Source: Limnohabitans sp. (GTDB taxonomy: Bacteria; Pseudomonadota; Gammaproteobacteria; Burkholderiales; Burkholderiaceae_C). Taken from it: 14,279 bases of DNA. Below are positions 6,948 through 14,225 of the stretch, piece by piece. How positions within the stretch are numbered: the first letter of the stretch is position 1; each line of letters begins with the position of its first letter. The stretch covers positions 1-14,279 of the forward strand of contig JANQXJ010000218.1 of the NCBI GenBank assembly GCA_030729445.1, written 5' to 3'. Position numbers and translations under genes: made by a program. The notes beneath the pieces are model-generated. The model was not told where the DNA came from, searched no databases, and saw nothing but the letters and a program-made list of their open reading frames with translations.

Positions 6948-7889
6948 TCAGCGGCGCAGGGGCAAGGGCGTGTGTCCGCCGTATTGCTTCGCTAATTGGC
7001 TCTCGGCGTTCTCCAGCATGAAGTAACGAAACGCTTCGGCGGCGGGTGAAAGCATTTTGGAAAGGGTGTGCACCACGTTCCAAGCCCGCACGATGGGCGT
7101 GCCCTCAACGTCGATCACGCCAATCAGACCGTGCTCCAGCTCCAGGCCCAAGGTGTGCAACGACAAAAAACTCAGGCCCATGCCCGCCATGACGGCTTGT
7201 TTGATCGTTTCATTGCTCGTCATCTCCATCACCACGCGCGGCTCAAAACGTTGGGAGGTCATGAATTTTTCCATCGCCGCGCGGATGCCTGAGCCGCGCT
7301 CGCGCACGATGAAGCTGTAGGGCCGCAGGTGCTCGGTGGTGGGGTGTCCCACCTTGAGCAAAGGGTGATCGGTCGGGGCCACAAACATGTGCGGGTGGGC
7401 AGCAAAGGGCTCGGCTCGCGTGGCCAATTCGGTGGGTGGGCGGCCCATGACGGCGATGTCCACTTCGTTGCCTTGCAGCATCTGCACCAGCTGTTCACGG
7501 TTGCCCACCACCAGTTTGATTTCAATGCCGCTGTGCTCTTGCCTGAATTGGGTCAGCAAGCGCGGCAAAAAGTATTTCGCCGTGCTGACCATGCCAATGG
7601 TCAAGGTGCCGACCTCTAAGCGCTGCAAACGGGCCGCGGCGTCCTCGGCATCTTTCAGCGTGGCCAGCATCTTGCGGGCGTAGACCAGCATGTACTCCCC
7701 AGCCGTGGTCAATGACACCTGGCGTCCTTTGCGATCGAACAGGGGCAAGCCCAAATGCCCCTCTAACTCCTTGATTTGCATGGTCACGGCCGGGGGTGTC
7801 AGGTGCAATGCCTCAGCAGCGCGGGCAAAACTGAGGTGTTTGGCGACCTCAGTGAAAACCCTAAGTTGGCGGAAGGTGGCGTTTTTCAT
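6948..7889 (-). CDS. cbbR: CbbR-type LysR transcriptional regulator (copy 2), divergent to the cbbY operon
   Basis: A 313-residue LysR regulator. The helix-turn-helix domain (residues 1-62) includes FARAAEALHLTPPAVTMQIKEL. The effector domain carries VVGNREQLVQML, VDIAVMGRPP, IVRERGSGIRAAMEKF and TSNETIKQAVMAGMGLSFLS, all typical of CbbR. The frame is open to 7973, but the internal ATG at 7889 (MKNATFRQLRVF) gives the standard start. The extra 28 codons would be AT-rich operator DNA. It lies divergent to cbbY-E-F-P-T-Z-gap and presumably controls that operon and itself. It is clearly a paralogue of the CbbR at 241-1161, differing at MGRPP against MGQPP. Its stop is 5 nt from the convergent small gene, with no terminator between them. 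Leucine codons are TTG-rich like the cbbY operon. Confidence 0.95.
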   Translation of the reverse strand: MKNATFRQLRVFTEVAKHLSFARAAEALHLTPPAVTMQIKELEGHLGLPLFDRKGRQVSLTTAGEYMLVYARKMLATLKDAEDAAARLQRLEVGTLTIGMVSTAKYFLPRLLTQFRQEHSGIEIKLVVGNREQLVQMLQGNEVDIAVMGRPPTELATRAEPFAAHPHMFVAPTDHPLLKVGHPTTEHLRPYSFIVRERGSGIRAAMEKFMTSQRFEPRVVMEMTSNETIKQAVMAGMGLSFLSLHTLGLELEHGLIGVIDVEGTPIVRAWNVVHTLSKMLSPAAEAFRYFMLENAESQLAKQYGGHTPLPLRR

Positions 7890-7999
7890 TAAGTAATACC
7901 TTAACTTAATTTGAATAAATCGTGAATTTACCTTATTTAAGTCAGTTCTTATAGTGGTTCCATGGCTGCGCATGCGGTGTGTTTTTTTAGGAGGTGGCG
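7890..7999. promoter_or_regulatory. Divergent cbbR-cbbY control region: CbbR operator and candidate promoter
   Basis: AT-rich intergenic DNA between cbbR copy 2 and cbbY. A perfect inverted repeat TTAAGT-N9-ACTTAA spans 7889-7909, beginning at the last base of the cbbR start codon; this is the T-N11-A style dyad expected for a LysR protein. Spaced TNA-N7-TNA elements occur at 7902/7912, 7906/7916 and 7928/7938. A sigma70-like promoter toward cbbY fits well: TTTACC (7927-7932), a 17-bp spacer and TATAGT (7950-7955). The 7928/7938 TNA pair overlaps the -35 box, where CbbR is expected to touch polymerase. Autoregulation of cbbR through the dyad is likely. The motif match was done by eye. Confidence 0.65.
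7989..7994 (+). promoter_or_regulatory. Strong ribosome binding site fixing the cbbY start
   Basis: A consensus AGGAGG lies 5 nt before the ATG at 8000. An in-frame GTG at 7994 would begin inside the Shine-Dalgarno itself, so ATG 8000 (MLKALIFDVDGT) is the start. Confidence 0.85.
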
Positions 8000-8710
8000 A
8001 TGCTCAAGGCATTGATTTTTGATGTGGACGGCACGCTGGCCGACACCGAGCACGCTCACCTCAAAGCCTTCAACCAAGCCTTTGCGCAAGAGGGCTTGAA
8101 CTGGCACTGGAGCGAGGCCGAGTACACCGAATTGCTCAACATTTCGGGCGGCAAAGAACGCATGCTGCACCACTGGCGCCAACTGGAGCCCGACATGAAG
8201 GAAGTTCAAGGCGGTGCGGTAAACGACACCATGGAGCGCTTGCATTTGGTCAAAACCGCGTTTTACGAAGCCGCCGTGCGCAACGGCGAAGTCAGTTTGC
8301 GTCCGGGGGTGTTAGCCTTGATGCAAGAAGCCCGTGAGCAAGACCTGCAACTGGCGATCGCCACCACCACCTCGCCGGCCAATATCGCTGCCTTGTTGAC
8401 CGCGGCCATCGGGTCCGATTGGCGCACCCATTTCTTGGCGGTGGGCGATGCCTCGTCGTCACCCATCAAAAAGCCCGACACCCAGGTGTACCGACAAGTG
8501 CTCCGCGACATGGGTTTTGAAGCCAGCGAATGCGTGGCGTTTGAAGACTCTTCCAATGGCTTGCGCGCCGCCAACGCCGCGGGTTTGAAAACTGTCATCA
8601 CCCCCAACCCCTTCACCGAACACCACGACTTTCGCGCCGCTTGGCGCGTGGTCCCGGACTTGCGCCAAGCGCGCTTGATCCAGCTGCGCCGTTGGTTCGA
8701 TCAAGCCTGA
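8000..8710 (+). CDS. cbbY: CbbY, HAD-family xylulose-1,5-bisphosphate phosphatase
   Basis: This 236-residue HAD-superfamily phosphatase has the catalytic FDVDGTLADTE motif at the N-terminus (nucleophile D8, acid/base D10, E17), a helical cap, motif II ATTTS, motif III Lys around SSPIKKPD and motif IV VAFEDSSNGL. CbbY converts xylulose 1,5-bisphosphate, a RuBisCO misfire product and potent inhibitor, to xylulose 5-phosphate, so it complements the CbbQO activase upstream. The ADTE.AH pattern and the position at the head of a cbb operon support CbbY over a generic beta-phosphoglucomutase-like HAD. It is the first gene after the divergent cbbR promoter. In C. necator cbbLSX precedes cbbY; here they are absent. 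About 14 of 26 leucine codons are TTG. Confidence 0.94.
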   Translation: MLKALIFDVDGTLADTEHAHLKAFNQAFAQEGLNWHWSEAEYTELLNISGGKERMLHHWRQLEPDMKEVQGGAVNDTMERLHLVKTAFYEAAVRNGEVSLRPGVLALMQEAREQDLQLAIATTTSPANIAALLTAAIGSDWRTHFLAVGDASSSPIKKPDTQVYRQVLRDMGFEASECVAFEDSSNGLRAANAAGLKTVITPNPFTEHHDFRAAWRVVPDLRQARLIQLRRWFDQA

Positions 8711-8733
8711 ACGATTGTTAAGAAAGAACTGCC

Positions 8734-9422
8734 ATGAGCACCATTCGCCTTGCCCCCTCCATTTTGTCGGCCGACTTTGCCCGTTTGGGTGAAGAGGTTC
8801 GTGCCATTGAAGCCGCGGGTGCTGCATGGTTCACTTTGATGTGATGGACAACCACTACGTGCCCAACCTGACCATCGGTCCTTTGGTGTGTGAAGCGATC
8901 CGCCCGCACGTGAGCATTCCCATCGACGTGCACCTGATGGTCGAGCCCGTGGACGACCTCATCCCCATGTTCACCAAGGCTGGCGCCAACATCATCAGTT
9001 TCCACCCCGAGGCCAGCCGCCACGTGGACCGCACCGTGCAGCTCATCAAGTCGCACGGCTGCAAGGCCGGCCTGGTGCTCAACCCCGCCACCAGCCTGAG
9101 CGTGCTCGACCACGTCATGGACCGCTTGGACCTGATCTTGCTCATGAGCGTGAACCCGGGTTTTGGCGGCCAGTCCTTTATTCCCAGCACCTTGGGCAAG
9201 TTGCGTGAGGTGCGCGCACGCATCGACGCCCACGTCGCCGCCGGTGGCCAGCCCATTTGGCTCGAGGTCGATGGGGGTGTGAAGGTTGACAACATCGCCG
9301 AGATCGTCGCCGCGGGCGCCGACACCTTGGTCGCGGGCAGTGCCGTCTTCGGCGCGCCCGACAACAACGGCGGCTACACCACCGTCATGGGCCAGTTGCG
9401 TCGCAACGCCCGTGCCGCCTGA
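8734..9422 (+). CDS. cbbE: Ribulose-phosphate 3-epimerase, interrupted by an apparent frameshift
   Basis: The enzyme interconverts ribulose 5-phosphate and xylulose 5-phosphate in RuBP regeneration. Translation from ATG 8734 gives the normal N-terminus MSTIRLAPSILSADFARLG and reaches the conserved AGA, then goes out of frame and stops at the TGA within GATGTGATGG (about 8842). The rest of the protein continues in another frame from about 8826: VHFDVMDNHYVPN with the catalytic His/Asp, DVHLMVEP, MSVNPGFGGQSF and LEVDGGVK. One base is missing in the expected codons for Asp-Trp-Val, where GCATGGTT is read in place of something like GACTGGGTT. The downstream part could start at ATG 8826 (198 residues) but would lack the first strand of the barrel. 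The fault may be a sequencing error or a real mutation. The gene lies 23 nt after cbbY and 38 nt before cbbF. Confidence 0.9.
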
Positions 9423-9460
9423 TCCGTTTTCCTCTTTGTTTTTTTCCCTGAAAGCCCGGT

Positions 9461-10555
9461 ATGCCCTTGTCCAAACGCCCCACACTGACCCAGTTCTTGA
9501 TCGAACAGCGTCGCCGATACCCCACCGCCACTGGCGACTTCAACGCGCTGATCTTGGACGTGGCGCTGGCGTGTAAAGCCATTGCACGCAGCGTCTCGCA
9601 CGGCGCCTTGGGCGACATGTTGGGTAACCACGGTGACGATCAAGCCAGTATCAACGTGCAGGGCGAGACGCAGAAAAAACTCGACGTCATCAGCAACGAC
9701 ATCTTCATCAAGTCCAACGAATGGGGCGGTCACTTGGCGGGCATGGCGTCCGAGGAAATGGACGGCCCATACCCCATCCCCAAGAACTATCCCCAAGGCA
9801 AATACCTGTTGGTGTTCGATCCTTTGGATGGCTCGAGCAACATCGACGTCAACGTCAGCATCGGCACCATCTTCAGCGTCTTGCGCGCCCCCCAGTCGGT
9901 GATCGATGCGGGCCGCGAAGTGGTCAGCGAAGATTTTCTGCAACCCGGCGCTCAGCAAGTGGCCGCGGGTTATGCCTTGTATGGCCCCACCACCATGTTG
10001 GTGCTCACCGTGGGCACGGGCGTGTACGGCTTCACCTTGGATCCCAACCTGGGCGAGTTCAAGCTCACGCACGAAAAAATCCAAATCCCGGCCGACACGC
10101 AAGAGTTCGCCATCAACGCCTCCAACAGCCGCTTCTGGGAGCAACCCGTCAAGCGCTACGTCGACGAATGTTTGGCGGGCAAGACTGGCCCCCGTGCCAA
10201 AGATTTCAACATGCGTTGGATCGCTTCGATGGTGGCTGAGGCGCACCGCATTTTGATGCGCGGTGGTGTGTTCTTGTACCCCCGCGACACCAAAGACCCC
10301 AGCAAAGCTGGCCGTCTGCGCTTGCTGTACGAAGCCAACCCCATCGGCATGATCATGGAACAAGCCGGTGGCCGCGCCAGCACGGGCCGCGAAGCGATGT
10401 TGACGGTGCAGCCCACTGAATTGCACCAGCGCATCGGCTTGGTGTTCGGCTCAAAAAACGAAGTCGAGCGCATCGAGCGTTACCACGCCGAACCGTCGCC
10501 AGCCCAAGACGACGCCAACCCCTTGTTCAGCGAACGCAGCCTGTTTCGCGACTGA
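9461..10555 (+). CDS. cbbF: Fructose-1,6-bisphosphatase, class I
   Basis: This 364-residue class I FBPase hydrolyses fructose 1,6-bisphosphate to fructose 6-phosphate and, in some CBB enzymes, also sedoheptulose 1,7-bisphosphate. Metal and substrate motifs are visible: ASEEMDGPY with E98/E99, and the signature FDPLDGSSNIDVN (D120, D123). LYEANPIGMIMEQAGGRAS follows near the C-terminus with the conserved Glu. The length is slightly above the usual 330-345 because of a C-terminal tail ending NPLFSERSLFRD. The start MPLSKRPTLTQF has only a weak GAAAG-type ribosome site. It fits the cbbE-cbbF-cbbP order. No separate SBPase gene is seen in the window, so this enzyme may do both jobs. TTG is the main leucine codon (about 20 of 32). 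Confidence 0.95.
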   Translation: MPLSKRPTLTQFLIEQRRRYPTATGDFNALILDVALACKAIARSVSHGALGDMLGNHGDDQASINVQGETQKKLDVISNDIFIKSNEWGGHLAGMASEEMDGPYPIPKNYPQGKYLLVFDPLDGSSNIDVNVSIGTIFSVLRAPQSVIDAGREVVSEDFLQPGAQQVAAGYALYGPTTMLVLTVGTGVYGFTLDPNLGEFKLTHEKIQIPADTQEFAINASNSRFWEQPVKRYVDECLAGKTGPRAKDFNMRWIASMVAEAHRILMRGGVFLYPRDTKDPSKAGRLRLLYEANPIGMIMEQAGGRASTGREAMLTVQPTELHQRIGLVFGSKNEVERIERYHAEPSPAQDDANPLFSERSLFRD

Positions 10556-10596
10556 ACCTCAATCTGACACCCCATAGCAAACGCCAGGAGGCCCCC

Positions 10597-11472
10597 ATGT
10601 CCGTTAAGCACCCCATCATCGCCATCACCGGTTCGTCCGGCGCCGGCACGTCCACCGTCACTCGCACATTCCAGAACATTTTCCGCCGCGAAAGCGTGAC
10701 GGCCGCCATCATCGAAGGCGACAGCTACCACCGCTACGACCGAAAAGAAATGAAGGTCAAGGCCGCTGAAGCCGAAAAAGCAGGCAACAACAACTTCAGC
10801 CACTTCGGCGCCGACGCCAACCTGTTTGGCGAAATCGAAAGCCTGTTCAAGACCTACGGCGAAACCGGCCAAGGCAAAAGCCGCAAGTACCTGCACAACG
10901 CCGAAGAGGCCGCGCCCTACAAACAAGACCCCGGTACCTTCACGCCTTGGGAAGCCCTGCCCACCGATACCGACATGCTGTTCTACGAAGGTCTACACGG
11001 TGCGGTGGTAACGCCTGAGCACAACGTGGCCCAGTACCCCGACCTCTTGGTCGGTGTGGTGCCGGTCATCAACTTGGAGTGGATCCAGAAGCTCTACCGC
11101 GACAAAAACATGCGCGGCTACAGCACCGATGCGGTGACCGACACCATCCTGCGCCGCATGCCCGAATACGTGAACTACATCTGCCCACAGTTCCAGCACA
11201 CGCACGTGAACTTCCAGCGCGTGCCGATCGTGGACACCTCCAACCCCTTCGTGGCCCGCGATGTGCCCACGGCCGACGAGAGCATGGTTGTGATCCGTTT
11301 TGCAAAACCCAAAGGCATCGACTTCCAGTACCTGCTGAGCATGATCAACGGCTCCATGATGAGTCGCGCCAACACCATCGTGGTGCCCGGCGGCAAGATG
11401 GAAATCGCCATGCAGCTCATCTTCACGCCCTTCATCTGGCGAATGATGGAACGCAAGAAAAAAGCCGCGTGA
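10597..11472 (+). CDS. cbbP: Phosphoribulokinase, bacterial class I type
   Basis: This 291-residue kinase phosphorylates ribulose 5-phosphate to ribulose 1,5-bisphosphate, the RuBisCO substrate, and is a CBB-specific marker. The P-loop ITGSSGAGTSTVT (residues about 10-22) is followed by the substrate-binding EGDSYHRYDR region. FYEGLHGAVV (the Walker B-like segment), VGVVPVINLEWIQKLYRD and DTILRRMPEYVNYI come next. Size and sequence fit the short, allosterically regulated proteobacterial enzyme rather than the cyanobacterial/plant form, and no regulatory cysteine pair is apparent. A consensus AGGAGG at 10586-10591 gives it one of the strongest ribosome sites here. It is followed 20 nt later by cbbT. 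Confidence 0.97.
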   Translation: MSVKHPIIAITGSSGAGTSTVTRTFQNIFRRESVTAAIIEGDSYHRYDRKEMKVKAAEAEKAGNNNFSHFGADANLFGEIESLFKTYGETGQGKSRKYLHNAEEAAPYKQDPGTFTPWEALPTDTDMLFYEGLHGAVVTPEHNVAQYPDLLVGVVPVINLEWIQKLYRDKNMRGYSTDAVTDTILRRMPEYVNYICPQFQHTHVNFQRVPIVDTSNPFVARDVPTADESMVVIRFAKPKGIDFQYLLSMINGSMMSRANTIVVPGGKMEIAMQLIFTPFIWRMMERKKKAA

Positions 11473-11492
11473 TCAATCAACAAGGAATTCAG

Positions 11493-13508
11493 ATGCAACA
11501 CCCCACCCCCGCCATGGCCCGTCAGATGGCCAATGCCGTTCGCATGCTCGCCGTGGATGCCGTGGAAAAAGCCAAGAGCGGCCACCCCGGTGCGCCCATG
11601 GGTATGGCCGACATCGCCGAAGTGCTGTGGAACCGCCACCTGCAGCACAACCCAAGCAACCCGCAGTGGGCCAACCGCGACCGTTTTGTGCTCTCCAACG
11701 GCCACGGCTCCATGCTGATTTACGCCTTGTTGCACCTCACGGGCTACGACCTGCCCATGAGCGAGCTCAAGAACTTCCGCCAGTTGCACAGCAAAACCGC
11801 CGGTCACCCCGAAGTGGGCATCACCCCCGGCGTGGAAACCACCACCGGCCCGCTGGGCCAAGGCATCACCAACGCGGTGGGCATGGCGCTGGCTGAGAAG
11901 CTGCTGGCGGCCGAGTTCAACCGACCCGGCCACGCCATCGTTGACCACCACACCTACGTGTTCATGGGCGACGGCTGCTTGATGGAAGGCATCTCGCACG
12001 AAGCTTGCTCCTTGGCCGGCACCTTGCGTTTGTCCAAATTGGTGGCGCTGTACGACGACAACGGCATTTCGATCGACGGGCACGTCGACGGATGGTTTAC
12101 CGATGACACGCCCATGCGCTTCGCCGCTTACGGCTGGCACGTGATCCCCAACGTGGACGGTCACGACCCCGCCGCTGTCGATGCGGCCTTGCGCCAAGCC
12201 CACGAGCAGTCGGCCCGCGCCGATGGCAAGCCCACCTTGATCTGCTGCAAGACCGTCATCGGTCAAGGCTCGCCCAACAAGGCCGGCACACACGATTTAC
12301 ACGGTGCCGCCTTGGGCGCCGCCGAGGTGCAAGCCACGCGCGACGCTTTGGGTTGGACCGCCGCCCCCTTCGAGATCCCCGCCGACATCGCGCAAGCTTG
12401 GGACGCCCGCGAGCGAGGCCAACAAGCGCAAGCGCAGTGGGAGCAGCGCATGGCCGCTTACCGCAGCGCTTTCCCCACTGAGGCCGCCGAGTTTGAGCGC
12501 CGTATGGCCGGTGAGACCCCCGCCGCATGGGCGACGCAGTTGCCCGCCGTCTTGGCCACCATCGCCGCCAACGACCAAGCCCACGCCACCCGCAAAGCCA
12601 GCCAAAACGCTTTGGACGCGATGGCCCCGCTGTGGCCAGAGATGTTTGGCGGCAGCGCCGACTTGACCGGCTCGAACCTGACCAACTTCAAAACCTGCGT
12701 GCGCGCCGGTCGCGACCAGTGGGGCAACCACCTGAGCTACGGCGTGCGCGAGTTCGGCATGGCCGCCATCATGAACGGCATCACGCTGCACGGTGGCTAC
12801 CTGCCTTACGGCGGCACCTTCCTGACCTTCAGCGACTACAGCCGCAACGCCATCCGCATGGCCGCGCTCATGAAGCAGCGCGTGATCCACGTCTTCACCC
12901 ACGACTCCATCGGTTTGGGTGAAGACGGCCCCACCCACCAGTCCGTGGAGCACGTGCCGAGCTTGCGCATCATCCCGGGCCTGGACGTGTGGCGTCCGGC
13001 CGATGGCCTAGAGACGGCCGTGGCGTGGGCGGTGTCTTTGGAGCGCCGCGATGGCCCCAGTGCCTTGTGCTTGTCGCGCCAGAACCTGCCCCGCCTGAGT
13101 CACATCGACCAAGCATCCAGCATTCGCCAAGGCGGCTACATCTTGCGCGACGTGGCCAACCCACAAGCCGTGATCGTGGCCACCGGATCGGAGCTGGAAA
13201 TCGTCTGCCAAGCGCAAGAGCGTTTGAGCGCCAAAGGCCTGCGCGTGCGGGTGGTCTCCATGCCGTCGACCAATGTGTTCGACCGTCAAGCCCAGGCCTA
13301 CCAAGATCAAGTGCTGCCCTTGAACCTGCCCGCGGTGGCCGTGGAAGCGGCGCACCCCGATGGCTGGCGCAAGTACGTGGGTCGCACCGGTCGAGTGGTG
13401 GGCATCGCCAGCTTTGGTGAGTCGGCACCGGCCAAAGACCTTTACGCTCACTTCGGCATCACGGCCGACGCGGTGGCCCAAGCGGTGGAAGCGGTGGTGG
13501 CCGCATGA
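11493..13508 (+). CDS. cbbT: Transketolase
   Basis: This 671-residue thiamine-diphosphate enzyme moves two-carbon units between sugar phosphates in RuBP regeneration. Landmarks are KSGHPGAPMGMAD near residue 30 (H31), the LSNGHGSML and HPE segments, and the TPP motif GDGCLMEGISHEA through YDDN (residues about 159-190). FGGSADLTGSN follows, then VREFGMAAIMNG with the catalytic Glu E420, and THDSIGLGEDGPTHQ. Length is normal (about 660-680). The frame is open upstream into cbbP, but ATG 11493 with AAGGA at 11482-11486 gives the canonical N-terminus (MARQMANAVRMLAVDAVEKA). Its stop overlaps the cbbZ start as ATGA, indicating translational coupling. Confidence 0.97.
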   Translation: MQHPTPAMARQMANAVRMLAVDAVEKAKSGHPGAPMGMADIAEVLWNRHLQHNPSNPQWANRDRFVLSNGHGSMLIYALLHLTGYDLPMSELKNFRQLHSKTAGHPEVGITPGVETTTGPLGQGITNAVGMALAEKLLAAEFNRPGHAIVDHHTYVFMGDGCLMEGISHEACSLAGTLRLSKLVALYDDNGISIDGHVDGWFTDDTPMRFAAYGWHVIPNVDGHDPAAVDAALRQAHEQSARADGKPTLICCKTVIGQGSPNKAGTHDLHGAALGAAEVQATRDALGWTAAPFEIPADIAQAWDARERGQQAQAQWEQRMAAYRSAFPTEAAEFERRMAGETPAAWATQLPAVLATIAANDQAHATRKASQNALDAMAPLWPEMFGGSADLTGSNLTNFKTCVRAGRDQWGNHLSYGVREFGMAAIMNGITLHGGYLPYGGTFLTFSDYSRNAIRMAALMKQRVIHVFTHDSIGLGEDGPTHQSVEHVPSLRIIPGLDVWRPADGLETAVAWAVSLERRDGPSALCLSRQNLPRLSHIDQASSIRQGGYILRDVANPQAVIVATGSELEIVCQAQERLSAKGLRVRVVSMPSTNVFDRQAQAYQDQVLPLNLPAVAVEAAHPDGWRKYVGRTGRVVGIASFGESAPAKDLYAHFGITADAVAQAVEAVVAA

Positions 13509-14179
13509 GCACGCGGGCTTACGACTTGGTCATGTTTGACCTGGACGGCACGCTGGTGGAAACCGGCCCCGAGATCGCCGACGCGACCAACGACACCTTG
13601 TCTCATTTTGGTTGGGCCACGGTCACCCAAGAGCAGGTCAATGCATGGATCGGTCACGGCACGCGCGAGCTCTTGCTGCAGGCCATGGCCTTTGTCTTGC
13701 AAACGCCGGCCGAAGACTTGCGCCACAGCGATCGGTTTGCCCAAGCCGAGGCGGTGTTCATTGGCCACTACCAATCGCGTTGTGGCACCCGCAGCCACCT
13801 GTACCCACAGGTGTTGGAAACCTTGAGCGCACTGCGTCAACAAGGGGTGTTCACCGCCGTCATCACGAACAAGGAAAGGCGTTACACCCAGAACGTGCTC
13901 GATGCCCATGGCCTCATGCCCTTGCTCGACCGCGTCATCAGCGGTGACACCCTACCCAAGAAAAAGCCCAACCCAGCAGGCATTGAATTTTGTCTGGCGC
14001 ACTTTGGGGTGGATGCCTCGCGGGCTTTGTTCGTGGGCGATTCCAGCATCGATGTTCAAACCGCCCGCAACGCCGGCGTGGAGGTTTGGGCATTGCCTTA
14101 TGGCTACAACATGGGGCAACCCATTGAAGCCTGCCAACCCGACCGGGTGATCCCGGACGTTTCCGCATTGCTGGCCTGA
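13505..14179 (+). CDS. cbbZ: Phosphoglycolate phosphatase, HAD family
   Basis: This 224-residue HAD phosphatase hydrolyses 2-phosphoglycolate, the toxic product of the RuBisCO oxygenase reaction. The motifs are MFDLDGTLVETGPEI (nucleophile D12, acid/base D14), VITNKE (motif II), KKKPNPAGI (motif III Lys) and LFVGDSSIDV (motif IV), with a C1-type helical cap including WIGHGTRELL, typical of Gph/CbbZ. Its start overlaps the cbbT stop (ATGA at 13505-13508). Position between transketolase and GAPDH matches the C. necator order cbbT-Z-G. It is distinct from CbbY at 8000, which has a different cap and different neighbours. Confidence 0.95.
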   Translation: MSTRAYDLVMFDLDGTLVETGPEIADATNDTLSHFGWATVTQEQVNAWIGHGTRELLLQAMAFVLQTPAEDLRHSDRFAQAEAVFIGHYQSRCGTRSHLYPQVLETLSALRQQGVFTAVITNKERRYTQNVLDAHGLMPLLDRVISGDTLPKKKPNPAGIEFCLAHFGVDASRALFVGDSSIDVQTARNAGVEVWALPYGYNMGQPIEACQPDRVIPDVSALLA

Positions 14180-14225
14180 CGGTCCAGTCCTGACGATTGA
14201 CTTTTTACTTTAGAGAGTATTCCCC

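Noticed and set aside
7890..7973. 28-residue N-terminal extension of the second CbbR
   Set aside because: It is AT-rich operator/promoter DNA; LysR proteins start just before the helix-turn-helix, as from 7889.
8824..8842. Programmed ribosomal frameshift in cbbE
   Set aside because: I see no slippery heptamer or following pseudoknot, and no ribulose-phosphate epimerase is known to me to use one; mutation or sequence error is simpler.
11079..11492. Open frame ahead of cbbT inside cbbP
   Set aside because: It is an out-of-frame reading of cbbP; the transketolase N-terminus begins at 11493.
14197..14223. Separate promoter for the GAPDH gene (TTGACT and TATTCC)
   Set aside because: Spacing is 15 bp and the transcription start would fall inside the coding region; read-through from cbbZ is more likely.
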